From contig NOKP01000001.1 in NCBI GenBank assembly GCA_002682825.1, forward strand, positions 188,501 through 252,500: 64,000 nucleotides of DNA. Reading direction: 5' to 3'. Below, piece by piece: positions 34,301 to 48,625 of this stretch (position 1 is the stretch's first letter; each line of letters opens with the position of its first letter). The position numbers and the translations under genes are program-made. This stretch comes from Neonectria sp. B-13. Its lineage: Eukaryota; Ascomycota; Sordariomycetes; Hypocreales; Nectriaceae. Under the pieces are notes generated by a model, which saw only the letters and a list, made by a program, of their open reading frames with translations, did not search any database and had not been told where the DNA came from.

Positions 34301-37300
34301 TTTAATACTATTTAAGCTATTGTTTTCTTATCTTATGTCTTAAAATGGAGATTATTATGATAATAAGTAATCTTTATGCTTATAACTCTCCTTTATAATC
34401 TTATGTTACCTTTAGCCTAATTAGGGTAGGATTGTTAATAAAATGATAGTTCTACCTTTAAGGTATATACAATTACTATTTCCCTACTTTTAGCTTTACC
34501 CTTCTAAAATAGCTTTTTAGTGAACTATTAATCCTTTAGACCCTAGCCTCCTACTAAGGCTAAGAATATAATATAAAGCTAATCATTTTACTAGTAGATT
34601 ATATACTTTAGGGTAAAGAGATTATATAAGAGAAAGCAGTCTTATAAAGATAAAGCTAGAAGGAGGGAAACAGTAAATATACTAGTCTTAAGGGTAGGAT
34701 AAGCTTTCTATTAATAACTATAGGTTAATTAAGGTGAAACTAGTTAGTGATATATATAGGTTACTCTTAAAAGTGAGTTATGGCTTTTATGATAGTAGTC
34801 TTTATAGTAGGATGTAAGATAAGAAAATAATAGTTTAAAAAGAAAGAATAGAATGAATAATAGAAAAGGTATATTGGCTAATAGGTAGCTCTAGAGTATA
34901 GGGTAGGAAGGGTTAATGTCTTAGAATAGGGTAGATTAGTTATAATTACTATATTTATATATATATATATAAAGGTATAAGGTATATATTGTCTTAGAGA
35001 GTGTATAAGAGTGCTAGGTAGTCTATAGGATAGGTAAGTCTTACTGTATTAAGGTACTTAATGTTATAGTAGAGGTAGTAGTAGAAATAATAGTAGAAAT
35101 AATAGTAGAAATAATTATAGAGGTAGTAATAGAGGTAAAGGTAGTCCTAGGAAAGCTAGTCCTAGATGGGATAGTCCTAGGGATAGTAGTAGTAGGGAGA
35201 AACTATTATTGAGCTTTTCTCTATTAGAGATACTAAATCTATTAGAACTATTAGTTCCTTTGATTATAATTGTATAGAAGATTATAAAGAACCTAAATAT
35301 AAGCTACTTAAGGATTTATAGGATATATTTAACCTTAATAATAAGTAATATTATACTAAACTTATACATAGTGAATTTAAGTCTATTCCTAGTCTATATA
35401 ACTAATATTGTATTAATAAGAGAAATAGTAATAGAGACTATAAGGAGATTCTCTAGCTATCTTTATATAATAAAATGCTACTTCTATCTAGTTCTAGTAC
35501 TTATCTGAATATAGATCCTAATAAGGAAGAGTAAAAGGCTAAATAGAAATATTAAGTTAGTGAAGATTTTAAAGCTGAAGAATATACTCTTCTATAACTA
35601 TAGGATAGTAGAGAGAATAGGTATAGAGAGTAAGGAGTTGCTATCTCCTTGGGTAAGACTGAGGGAGAGAGTAGAATGAAGAGCCTAGGGCAATACTATA
35701 TAGGGAGTAATAGTGTAAGTCTGGCTGCTGTTTTAGTATAAGCATATGCTTAAGTACAATTAGTATGCTAGCTAGCTTAGTAGGGATAGGGTTAGGCTTA
35801 CTGAAATAACTAACTTAAAGTTCTATGTTATTAGAGCTACTAAGAGTAATAAGAAAGACATTAAGCAATCTAGGGCTGTTAAATATATATCCTATTAGGA
35901 ATAATGCTATAGTTACTTATTAGCTCTAATAGAGGTAGTATAGGCTGGACTATTAAAGTAGTAAAATGCTTACTATAGAATACTAAGCCTATAATTGGTA
36001 GAATGGAACTTACTATTGCTTTTATAACTTTAACCCCTCCTATAGATGTATTAGTAGACTCCCTATAATGCATAAGGCCTATAAACTTATGTATCTTAAT
36101 AGGTAACTAATTATAGGCTAATAATAGCTATTATAGTCTAAGTATAGTATTCAAAGGAGTAATTAGTTAATAGAGTAGGAAGGCTAGCTTGGGTATGTAC
36201 TATTCTTAAGGATGGTAAAAGGGACTGATGTAAATTGTATCTTTATACCTTACTAAGGAGAAGGGTAGTTATTATACCTTATGTCTACTTATCTAAGGAA
36301 GGACCTAATAGTAATCCTTATAAAGATAAGAGGACCTCTTAGTTACCTAAATAATACTATTATAATCTACTATTAACCTTACTGTAATAAAGGCGTTTAT
36401 ATAGCCTTTTGTATTAGGCCTATTTTAAGATAGCCTTAACTGTGTTATTTAATAGGTAGATGTTTGTAAAAAGGGGCTAGTGCCTTATTCTATATGCTCC
36501 TTTAGACTTATATTAGTATACTAAGAGAGGGCTAAGTTGGATTATTAGTTGCTTAAATACTATACTATTATATTAGGCTTTACTCTATCTTTTAATCCTA
36601 TATTAATACTACTAACTAATACTATAGCTATTTAATTGCTAATATTATAGCTAGTTCTTATCCTACTAGTGCATAAAAGTTAATTAGCTATTTCCTAAAA
36701 GCATCCTACTTATACTAGTTAAAGTAGATTATATAATACAGTTGGCTAGTATAATAGTATATAATTGACTTTATCTATAGGATACTCTATTAGGTTATTA
36801 GCTACTATAGTATAATGCTACTATATTAGCCTTAGCTTTAACCCTTTAATCTATACTTAGCCTTACTAATTAGTAGTATAACTATTTAATTGCTTATAGG
36901 TAGAACCCTTTTCTATAGGTACCTATAGCTTAATTATTCCTAAAACTATCCTATTAACATTAGGCTAAGTGAATTATATAATATAGTTAATTCCAGTATA
37001 TTAGTTTAACTATATAGTTCTAGTTTTAGCATAGAGGCAAGGGACTTAATTGAATTATTAGTTATTATAATATAATACTATTATACTAGCCTTAGCTCTA
37101 TTCTTACCTTCTACTTAACCTTACTAAATAGTATAATAGCTATTTAATTGCTAATAGGGATAGAATCCTTTTTTATAAGTGTTTATACTTTAGTTGTTCT
37201 TAAGACTATCCTACTAGTACTAGGCTAAGTAGATAATATAATATAGTTAGTCTAAGTATAATTGTTTAAGTATATTAGTTTAGCTATATTGTTATAGTTT

Positions 37301-40260
37301 TAGTACAAAAGATAGGTAACTTATTTAGGCTGTTGATTGCTCTAACCTAACATTAGGACCTAACTTAATCCTTTAGTCTAGCCCTTAATCCATTAGTTAG
37401 TATAGTAACTGTTCAATTGCTAGAATATTGATTTATTTCTATGAGTGCTTATGATTTCCTAGGAATAGTAATAGTATTAGTTAAGTTAGTAAGAAGGGGA
37501 GAGAGATAGTAATAGATATACTAAAAAGCTATAACTAGAAGCTAAGGGTATTTGGTTAAAGAGCTCTATCAACTGGAACCTTATAATAGCTTGGAAAAGC
37601 CAGTCTCTATTGTTATTAAAAGCCTTTACTATATTATAATATAGTATTTATATTATATATAGTTGTATTTAATACTATATAATTTAGATATATAGAAACA
37701 GTAAGGTATAGACTAGGCTATAGGAAATATATCCTAGGAAGGGTCTTAAAGGCTATATATATTTATAAGTTCCTTAAAGGTAAAGTCTTCTAGAAGCTGT
37801 ACTATAGTCAGGTAATGCTTAAATAAATAAGAAAGTCCCTTTTATAATATAGATAGTATAAGTTGTTACTCTATTGGACTAGTATTTAATTAAATATATA
37901 GAACCTTAACTTTAAGGGCTAATATAGGGTCTATCCTTCTTTTGGGATTATATTATAAATCCTAATATAAACTACTACTAGCCTTATAATAACCCTTCTA
38001 AGTTGCTAAAAGAGGGCCTAAGGTATTAACTATAAAGGTAACTATAGAAGAATTCCCTATACTATAAAAAAGAGAATAGTTAATATATAGCTCTATAAAG
38101 ATATATATATAGCTCTATATATCTATAGTAAAACTTAGGTTTATATTATAAACCTGCTCTAGGGCATAATAGATAGTAGATAACTATTCCTTTATTATTA
38201 CTAAAGTGCTAGCTTTAATTACTAGACTAAAATCCCTAATAGAAACCATATCTCTTACTAGACTCTTATAGGGTTCTATTATTAGCATAAGTTTACCCTC
38301 TTTCCATAGTATAGCAAATAGAGGTAGGAGTATTTTTTATAGGTACTTAAGATGTTTATACTTTGCAGTTAGTATACTATAGTTGTTAAAAGGATAAAGA
38401 CTGTATATTACATTGGTAGTATTTAGGTCTATGAAATGTATAAGCTTTATGATTTATAGTATATAGGCTAAAGGGGAGGGAAAGTTAATATAAGTTAATA
38501 TATCTTAATGTATAATTCTACTATTATATAGGCTCTTTAAGCCTTGTAATAGTTATTTGGTAGTTAATATGTGAGTGGCTATAGACTTTTATTAAGTAAA
38601 GTCTCTTAAATTTAGGCCTTTTAAGAGAGAGATAAGAACTTAATAGTAATTATAGAGACTCTAAAGGTTAAAGATATCCTAGGATATTAGAAGATATAAG
38701 GTATTCTTTATAGTCCTAGTAATCTTATTCTATATATAATATTTATAATCTCTTAAATCCTTAGGCCTAATAATCTTAAGAGTAATATTCCTCTTACTAT
38801 ATATATTATATACTATTTAAATAGTTGTAAAGCTGCTATAGCCTAGCTTATGCTTAATATAATACCTTTTAGTAAGGATTTCCCTAATATAGATAGGGTA
38901 GTATATGCCTATTTTATACCTATTAGTATCTTCTATAGTTATTTCAATCTCTATTTTGTAATCTGAGTCTATAAAGTTGCTTTAATCTATAATGGCTCTA
39001 TTAATACTGCCTTATGAAGCTTCTATATTAGCTATATTTAATGTAGAAAAGTTGTTATTAGGTAGTATATAGTTAAAGTAGAAGATAGAGGAATATAATT
39101 AGAGATAATAGGGAAGAAAGAAAGTAAAATATAAATAGGATAATAACTGTGTTTTACTTATATAATTATTACAATGCTTAAAAATAGATAGATCTTATAG
39201 GCTAATATAGCCTTATGTGAATATACTGGATAAGTAAGGCTGAATAAGCCCTGCCTGTATAGCCTATCTTGCTCCTAGCTGCTTCTCTAGCCATTATGCC
39301 AGCTGTTAGTAGGTTGGTAGCTTTGCAAGAGGTGGTTGACTCTACCCCCTGGTCTTTGGCTGCTCTTTGAGTGTAATACTAGCCCCTAGTAGTAGCCTTA
39401 TAGGGTAATATAGCCCTTTTAATAGTAAAGTCCGTTTTCTAGACCCTTTTGTCTAATAGGGTAGATAGCTTAGAGATAACCTTTATAGTATATATTATTC
39501 TATATAGTACAACTGTTAACTTTGCTAGACTAGTATTAGTTACTATAGCTTAAGCTTATTATTATAGTTATAGCCTATTCTGATTAGGTGGTAGGTAAAT
39601 CCTAGGATGTGAGTTAGTAGCTATTTTTGTATCTATTATACTATATAAGAACATTCAACTGCTTAAGGATATAACTTTACTTCCTTCTGTTTTATTTGCA
39701 TTTAATATAGTATCTTTACTCTACCTAAGTCTACTTGCCTAAACCTATATATTTATCTATCTTTTCTTTTACTTTCTCTTTTATCCTATGGTATATAGTA
39801 TAAACTCCTTTTAGTTTATATATAATGCTATTATTATCTTCCATTTGTTAATATAGCCTACTTATATTGCCTCTCTTCTAACCAATATAAGAGTGTGATT
39901 TATAGTATTATACTTTAATGGAGTAGAGCAGTAATCCTATAGATTCTTAAATGGGCTATAACCCTTAGTATATTACTAGAGGTACTAAAAGCACTTATTA
40001 AGTATTATGCTTATATTAGTACTATTTGACTGGGTTATTCCTAAGTTATAATTATATAGGCTAACTTACTTATTATTTCTCTTCTTCTTTATCTAATATA
40101 TTTACTTAGGAGCCTACTATATAACTTTACTATGAATAGTACAACTGGCTAAGTACTTATAGATAAGGACTATATATCTATAGGTATAAATAAAGATAGC
40201 CCTCAGTTAAAGGTTCATACTTATCTTAGGGAAAAGGGAACAGGCCCTACAATATATAAC
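34300..40260. other. 6-kb AT-rich decayed repeat DNA, no intact gene
   Basis: Contents recognised: a TATA-rich, LTR-like stretch near 34930-35040 followed by AGTAGAAATAAT-type triplet-rich sequence (35080-35210) that could be a decayed gag-like low-complexity region; a ~260-bp tandem array at 36600-37460 (listed separately); and a short less-AT island at about 39235-39400. Everything else is stop-rich in all frames. Confidence 0.5.
36600..37460 (+). repeat. Degenerate tandem of about four ~260-bp units
   Basis: The phrase CTATTTAATTGCTAAT and its variants recur near 36627, 36877, 37140 and 37408 (spacing 250-268 bp), each followed by similar sequence including ATCCTACTAGT-like and TATATAGTT-like segments. 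Units differ by many transitions. Confidence 0.55.
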
Positions 40261-40965
40261 ATTAGAGGTATACTTAGAGTTAGGGTTAGGGCTATATTTA
40301 GAGGACTTAGTGCAATTCTAAGCAGGTAGTAAAAACAGAGAGAAAATTCTATAGAAATACTACTATATTAATATACAAGGTAATATAAATATAAATCAAT
40401 AGAGAAATTTATAATAAATATATAACTAAAGACTATATTATTTTTAATCTTTATATGCATATTTTATTCCTAATATAAAAGGCAAATTAGCATATAATAT
40501 AGCTAGTAAGGCTATAGGTTATAAGGTAGCTTATTATAGTCTTATTAGATAGCTAAAGAGATTAATTAATATAAAGAATTATAAATAAAATCTACTCTAT
40601 TAAAGCATTTTTTTCAACCAATCTAATCTATTATAAATAAAAGATATTCTATTAGGCTTCTATAAGCTAATATAATACAGTCTTAAGATAGAAGGTATCC
40701 CTATTAGTATATATAGTCTAATTCCTTAGATTATAGGGTAAGTAAGAGTCCCTATCCTTAGGTAGCTCTATTAATGCATTTAATCTCTTTAGACTGTATA
40801 ATAGGCTATAATAGTATTATAACTTCCTATTGTTAAACCCTTTCCTACTGTCTACTTAATCTCTATTCTAATTATTCTTTTCTACTGTATTAGGGCTAAT
40901 AGATAGACTATATCTCTTCCCCTATAATAACTATAGTAAAGCTAGTTAAGTATCTTTATTCTTAC
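40260..40965 (+). repeat. Telomere-like-start repeat, truncated copy without minisatellite
   Basis: It starts ATTAGAGGTATACTTAGAG followed by two TTAGGG units (to 40290), then follows the full copies for about 680 bp. It stops at the point where the others enter their minisatellite and abuts the next copy directly. Confidence 0.65.
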
Positions 40966-42840
40966 TATTAGAAGTATACTTAGGGTTAGGGTTAGGGCTG
41001 TGTTTTAGGGACTTAGTACAATTCTAAGCAGGCAGTAAAAACAGAGAGAAAATTCCATAGAAATACTACTATACTAATATATAAGATAATATAGATATGA
41101 ATTAATAGAGAAATTTATAATAAATATATAATTAAAGACTATATTATTTTTAATCTTTATATATACATTTTATTCCCAATGTAAGAGGCAAATTGGTATA
41201 TAATGCAGCTAGTAAGACTATAGGTCATAAGGTGGCTTATTATAGCCTTATTAAATGGCTAAAGAGATTGACCAATGTAAGGAATTATAAACGAAATCTA
41301 CCCTATTAAGGCGTTTTTTTCAACCAATCTAATCTATTATAAATGAAAGATACTCTATTAGGCTTCTATAAGCTAATATAATACAGTCTTAAGGTAGAAG
41401 GTATCCCTATTAATGTACATAGCCTAATTCCTTAGATCATAGAGTAGATAAGAGTCCCTATCCTTAGGTGGCTCTATTAATGCACTTAATCTTTCTAGAC
41501 TGTATAATAGGCTATAGTAGTATTATAACTTCCTATTATTAAACCCTTTCCTACTGTCTACTTAATCTCTATTCTAATCATTCTTTTCTACTGTATTAGG
41601 GCTAATAGACAGACTGTATCTTTTCCCCTATAATAACTATAGTAAAGCTAGTTAAATATCTTTATTCTTACTAGCTATCTTAAGTTACTCTTATTAATAC
41701 ACTAGCTTATATATAATCTCTTTCTAGAGGCCATTAAAGGCAAATGCTAGCCTATATATAATCTCTTTCTAGAGGCCATTAGGGGCAGATGCTAGCTTAT
41801 ATATAATCTCTTTCTAGTAGAGGCTATTAAGGGTAGATACTAGCTTATATATGATCTCTTTTTGATAGAGGCTATTAGGGGCAGATGCCAGTCTATACAT
41901 AATCTCTTTCTAGTAGAGGCCATAAAGAGCAAATGCCAGCTTATATATAATCTCTTTCTAGAGGCCATTAGGGGCAGATACCAGTCTATACATAATCTCT
42001 TTATGGAGGCTATTAGGGGCAGATGCTAGCCTATACATAATCTCTTTCTAGAGGCCATTAGGGGCAGATACTAGCTTATATATAATCTCTTTCTAGCAGA
42101 GGCCATTAGGGGCAAATACTAGCCTATACATGATCTCTTTCTAGTAGAGGCTATAAAGGGCAAATACTACCTTATATATAATCTCTTTCTAAAGGCTATT
42201 AGGGGCAGATGCCAGCCTATACATAATCTCTTTATGAAGGCCATTAGGGGCAAATGCTAGCTTATATATAATCTCTTTCTAACAGAGGCTATTAAGGTAG
42301 ATACTAGCTTATATATGATCTCTTTCTAGTAGAGGCTATTGGGGGGAATGCTAGCTTGTATATAATCTCTTTCTAGTAGAGGCTATTAAGGTAGATACTA
42401 ACTTATATATGATCTCTTTCTAGCAGAGGCTACTAGGGGGAATACTAGCTTGTATATGATCTCTTTCTAGTAGAGGCTACTAGGGGGAATGCTAGCTTAT
42501 ATATAATCTCTTTCTAGTAGAGGCCATTAAGGGCAGAAGCTAGCCTATACATAATCTCTTTCTAGTAGAAGCTATTAGGGGCAAATACTAGCTTATATAC
42601 AATCTCTTTCTAGCAGAGGCTATTAGGGGGATACTAGCTTATATATAAATGATTTCTTATTTTAGAGTAAATATCCAATAAATAGATAAATATTATCTAA
42701 TATCTTATTAAATATAAAAGCTAATTTAACTAATATTCAATAAGATTATATTAACTTTTAGAGATATAAAACTATCTATTCTTACCTTTAGGCTAAGCTC
42801 TTCTGACTTAAGTATTATACACTAAAGTGTATAGCTGGTT
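40966..42840 (+). repeat. Telomere-like-start repeat, full copy 2 with minisatellite
   Basis: Three TTAGGG units at 40980-40997, the shared CTTAGTACAATTCTAAGCAG segment, about 680 bp of body, the minisatellite, and the same closing tail as copy 1. It is a little less AT-shifted than copy 1 in the array. A fragment matching the body (about 42840-42980) follows. Confidence 0.68.
41702..42648. repeat. Minisatellite array 2, about 20 units of 45-48 bp
   Basis: Same unit and same broad order as array 1: 45-bp units first, mixed 45/48-bp in the middle and 47-bp units near the end. More C is retained (for example CATACATAATCTC and GATGCCAGCC variants), so the pre-decay unit is easier to read here. 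Confidence 0.85.
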
Positions 42841-42979
42841 AGGCTATAGGTTATAAGGTTGCTTATTATAGCCTAGTCTAGTAGCTAAAAGGATGGATTA
42901 ATGTAAGGAATTATAAATAAATATACTCTATTAAGGCGTTTTTCCTAATCAATCTAATCTATTATAAATAAAGGATACT

Positions 42980-44140
42980 CTATATATCTTTACTAAGCCA
43001 ATAGGATATATCCTAGACCTACTCTTAGAGTAATACTATAGAGTTTAATCTATCTTAGATTACTATAGTTATAGTACTGATTATTTAGTAAAGAAGCATA
43101 TAGTATTTTAGTAGCTATACTACTATAGACCTCTAAATGATCTCCTAGTCAATAATGTCTATTAAAGGTACCTACTAAAGATTTTATATACTAGTTACAG
43201 TAATAGACATTTTATAAGCCAGGCATTCAGTATTATAATAGCTATACTAATACATTTATAGAAAAGAATAGAAAGGAAGAGAATACTATTACTATATATA
43301 TAAGGGATTATTCCCCTTATAGCTAGCTAAGTCTATTACCTTGTTTTCTCAATCTTATCCTATCTTCTAATCTATCTATCTTATAGACCCCTAAAAGACC
43401 TTCTATTCTATAATATATTAGATCTACCTTATACCTTATACCTCTATAAGAGTAGGTTAAAAGACAGCTAAAACACTAATGATCTTACAATGAAAAGAGC
43501 TAATAGCTTAAAAATAGCTTAATCAAAAGGGATATTAAAGAGCAATAGAGAATATAATATTATTTAGCACTCAAATTAATTTTCAAAGCTAATAACCTTA
43601 TAGACTTCTTAATATACTCTATTAGTCCTATATAGTATATACTATAATAAAAATTAATCTAGCATTATTATAATTATAGCCTAATACTATAGACTACCTA
43701 TTTTAGTTTCTATAACTACTATAATATATACCCCTTACTATAGAACTTAATCATCTAGCTTAATAAGAATAGCTATATACATATAATTATTAGAACCTTA
43801 TACATATTCCTAGACTATCTAATTATACTTAATAAGCATTCTACTATAGATATTATACTATTAAGTCATTTAATATAATAAGAGAAAAAAAAGCAAAGGA
43901 AGGTAGTAATAAATATAATAATAGTATAAATAAAGGAAAATAAACAAATAAATAGAGAGAGAAAGTAAAAGTTAATACAAATAAAGCTATAGATATAGAT
44001 AAGAAAGAAAGAATGTTAACTTTATGTCTTATTTATATTAATAACCCTCTATTATTAACTCTTCATTATAGGTTACTATATATTCTCTACTATAGAAAAA
44101 GCAGTATAACAAAGATAATAAGAAAAAACATACTAAGATA
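42980..44140. other. AT-rich decayed DNA between repeats
   Basis: No gene. Around 43290-43440 a TATATATAAGGGATTATTCCCC stretch followed by CT-rich sequence looks like a decayed LTR end, without a recognisable partner in the window. Confidence 0.4.
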
Positions 44141-47100
44141 GGTAAGCATAATGCATTAATAAATATACTAATAACCTAAATATTTATCTAGTGTATACCC
44201 CTCTATTATACCCAATTAAGCATAATCAAGTACTACTAAACTAGCTAAGACCCTATAGCCTAAGACTTACTAATAATAGGCCTTAGTTACTAGCTATTAT
44301 AGCCCCTATAGACCTACTAACTATTAAGACTACTAAAGCACCAATAGAACTATAGAAGCTACTATAATTAAAGCACTAAAGCCCTAGGCTTACTAAGATA
44401 ATATCCTTATAGATAAGCTAGGTAGGCATAACTGCTAAAGTACATAATAGTAAGACAGTTATAGTTACTAATACTACTATTCCCTTAGAGCCCTCTATTG
44501 CCTTTTTATCTACTTTAACCTTATATAATATCCTATACCCTCTCCCTCCTACCTAAGATCAGCTCTTAGACCACTAAGCTCTACCTAATATCAATATGAA
44601 TACTAAACCTAAGGTACCTAAGGTAGAGGTAGTATTTCTTCCCTTATCTCCCCTAGCCCCTTCTATCTATATCTCTATAGGTTTAATCTCTAATATTAAG
44701 CTTAGGTCCCAGCTGCTTACAACCCTTATATGACCATAGAGTCCCTTCTAGCAAGACAGTCCACCTCCTAAGTCTAATAGTCCCCCTCTATTACCTTTAG
44801 ACTTATTAAGTATTATAGGGTCATTAGGCCTATTTATACTATTAGCTTTACTATTACTATCTCCCAGTCCTATGAACCCAATCTTAGGCTACTTCCTCTA
44901 AGCTATCTATAACTAGGAAACTATAGATAGCCCTAACTTTCTTTAGATATAAAGCAATATATACAATTGTATATTCTAGACATTTTTTACATTTAATTAT
45001 AACTATATATTATCTCTAGACCTTATTACCTACCTACTAATATTATACTAATATAATTATACTTAGGTTAATACCTAGAAGAGTATAATAAGCTCAAACA
45101 TATATACATAATTCAAAAAAGAGTCTAATATCTCTAATAATCCCTTCCTCCCTTGCCAACCATTTTTAGTAATAGGAATAGTACCTATAACCCCTAAGCC
45201 TCCTTCTAATAGTAGCAGTCCTTTCTCTCCAACTAGCCAGCCAAGCTACTCTCCTTCTGCAAAACATAAGCCAGCCTCCCTTAGGCCTTAGTAACTATCT
45301 TACAGTAGTAGGATATCAATAGCATATAGCTTAGGGCCAAGGATCTAACCACTATTCAACCACCTAATAACTTCTACCTTACCTTTCTCCCCCCCTATAA
45401 GTACAATATTACTATTAACTAAGTCATTCAATTATACAGCCTCAACCTTACTAACATATAATATATCCCCCTTAGCCATTTTACAACAGCCAGTGTCCAC
45501 ATCTCTACCCTTCTCTTCTTCCCTAAGGCTACTTACTCAATAACATTAGCTACCTTAAATAGCCTCTCACTAGAGCAGCAAAGGAATCTCTATAACTAAA
45601 TCATTATCCTAGCCACCTATAAGACCATCTCTGACCCTATTTAATAGAAGATCCTCTGTATATATAATATTGCCTATGCTAAATCCTACTCCTTTAGGGA
45701 AAAGCTAGAGACAGGCTAGTAAAGGGCAAAGGATAAGAGTTAGTCCTTTTCTCTTATATATACTATCCTAGCTAAAGACCTCTCCTACTTTTAGGCCTCT
45801 ATCATAGAGAAGGCAAACTCAACCATTATCCTAACTGCAAGGGGAGAGCCAGTTGGCTACTTCTAGGGCCCATGCCTACTCTTTTAGGCCTATAACCTAA
45901 AGAATACCTTTGCCTAGCCTAGCCTCTAGGAAACCTTATATGCATTCTAGGAGGTAGTCTTAGTAGGCCTTAACCCAAGCCAACTGAACATACACTCATA
46001 CTGGCTTAATATTAGGATATAAGACTATATAAATAGCCCCATCTTATCCAACCAGTCCAAGCCTTAGACCCTATTGTAGAAGAACTAATACAGCCACTAC
46101 TTCCACAAGCGGCTTAGGGATATTACTCTAGAGGCCCCCCTAGCTGTAACTCACTTCCATTCATTCCTCCTCTGCAATATAGGTACCTACATCTCTAAGG
46201 TTAGGCCTACCTAAACCTCCAACCTAGTGCAACCAGAGGCCTAGCAGCCTAGCGTTGTCCACACTAAGGCATACAACTGCAACAAGGAGCTCTTTAGTAT
46301 CATATTTAGCAACTACTAACTCTTTAGCTCTAGTTTCTTCCCCCTCCTTGCCTTTAATGAAAGCATAGTTAAGGACCTATCCTCTATAAGCCAGAATCAC
46401 TAATAGGCCTTTATACCTCAGCTAAAACACCCTACCCTCCTCTATACCTAGGAGGCAAATAAGTAGTATCTCTAGGCCATCTTAAACCCCTAAGCCCTAA
46501 CTAACTATAACATTCAGAAGAAGGTTACCTTTTATCTAGATACTATCCTAGCCATATAGAACAGTAGTTCCTTCTACCCTAACTAGAGCCTGCACACTAG
46601 CTTACTGATCTATATAATCACACTGAACCTAGAGCCTAGAGAACACTACCCATTCTAGACTATCCCTACTAGAGACATTAACACCCTCATCTTCACCTAA
46701 GCTATCCGCCTAATTCTTCCTCTTAACTATATCTTCCTTAAGTCATTACCTTACTAAGCCGACTATAGCAATACTATGCCCTCTTTATCCCCTCTCCTAG
46801 TCTAGTAGGTACTTAACTTCTATACTATATAGCTCCTCTATTAGCTTCTTATATACACCTTAAGCAATAAACCAGTACTAGGCTTTAACAAGTAGATTTA
46901 GCTATCTTATTAGTATATATAGACCTAGAATGAATATAAAGAGCAGTAGGGTCTTAGGCTTAATGCTTTAATTAATGCATCTAGAATACTTTAGATCCCT
47001 TAAGCTCATATGAACTAGCAATAAGGCTATCTTATACTTAAGACCCTTATTACTCTCTATATCCCCTAGAACCCCCTTTAGGCCTATCTAGCCTATTAGT

Positions 47101-48615
47101 TCAATATATAAGCTCTTACTACCTTATAGATTACTATTAAGTTCTTACTCTAGAAGTAGCTCTAGTAGGCCCAGCTAGCCTTTAACAAGGGGCACAACTG
47201 TAAGGCAGAGTAGATAGCAGACTGGGCCATAAAGCTCACTACCAAGGAGATTGCCCAGGCCTACTATAAACACTTCCTAGCCAAGGTCAAGTCCTACTAG
47301 GATAAAGTTCAAAGAAGGCTTAAGCAAAGTAAGATACTACCCCTAAGCCAGCTCCAGCAAGCACAGGATAAATCTACTACTAATACAGACCATATCCCTA
47401 CAGCCTAGACAATCTAGGAGGTATACATCAAGGCATGGGCCAAGTACACTGCCACTGCACCAATCCCAATAGGCAAGACAACTAACCAAGCTACCACCAA
47501 AGAGAATAGCAATATCATGCTAAGCAAACTGCCATATTGAATAACAACCTACTAACAACTACTACTATACAATAGTTAGTATAACTTTGTATTCAACTAC
47601 CTATTCAGACGCCCAAGCCTACCAACATAAGCACAACTCTACTTTCTCCAGGTCTACCATACTTTTAAGGAGTTCTAGAAGGTAATTAATAGGCTAGCTA
47701 GGCCATTTAACAATCACTTCAAGTCCCAAATCAGCCACTACATCCTAGTTGCCTTCAATAGTGACTAGATGAAGGAGGTAGACACCAAGCATACCTACAG
47801 TACCTAGTATTATAGTAGACTAGCCTTTTTCTAGATACAGTATTAAGCTCCTTATTTCTTACCTCTAAAGGTAGACTGCTTTATAAGCTTAAGTACTATC
47901 TTCTACTACAAAGAGTATCCCAGTAGCCTATGCCCTACAATAATTCTAAGAATCCCCTCTGCTTAGGCCTTTTAGGACCTTAAGATATATGCTTAAGTAG
48001 ACTGACTACAGCTAATGATCTATACCAAAAGGCTATAGTATACTATAGACAAAACCATCCAATACTACTACCAATAACTACTTAAGCGAATAGTTTCCTT
48101 AGTAGATCTTATTTAGACTAACAGCTATAACCTAAAACATATAGTTCTATAGTCCTTTGAGGATATAATACTGTAGGACTATAATGAAGAGGATATTCTA
48201 TTTCTACCTATATCAGAAATGAATATCCCTTAGGCTTAAGTCAAGACAGTAGTAAGCCTACCTACTATTCTACTGCCTACTTACCATAACATTTTCACCT
48301 TACTGAAAACCATCCAGTCCTTTCTAGGACTTCTAGCCTCTATTACTTTAGTCTAAAGATAGGCAAAATATCAACTTTACAATGACAGTAAGCAATATGA
48401 CCTATACAGTCACCTATAAGCAAAGCAGTAAGCAGTAGAGCTAGAATCAGAGAGCCTATCTCTACTATAGCATTTTTTATGCCAAATAGAGCTACTATAG
48501 TAGGATATTAAGACTGGGGAGATGACTAAGATAGGAGAAGGAGATTCAAAGGTAGAAAGGGTAGAGGAAGAAGAGGAGAGGAACAATGAAGATACTTTCA
48601 CTCTAGGTATTATTG
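44140..48615 (+). repeat. 4.5-kb decayed element, copy 2 (less AT-shifted)
   Basis: Partner of 29690-34300. Many CpA sites that read TpA in copy 1 are intact here, for example near 45230-45300. In one plus-strand frame (roughly 45560-46300) most interruptions are TAG or TAA, as expected if CAG/CAA were converted. No catalytic motif was recognised with confidence. Confidence 0.6.
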
Positions 48616-48625
48616 AAAGTAATAA

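Noticed and set aside
37700..39020. Reverse transcriptase or integrase remnants on either strand
   Set aside because: Manual translation of several frames gave only short stop-rich pieces without a recognisable catalytic motif; a profile search on de-RIPped sequence would be needed.
43290..43450. Complete LTR retrotransposon
   Set aside because: Only one LTR-like stretch was found, with no partner repeat, primer-binding site or coding domain.
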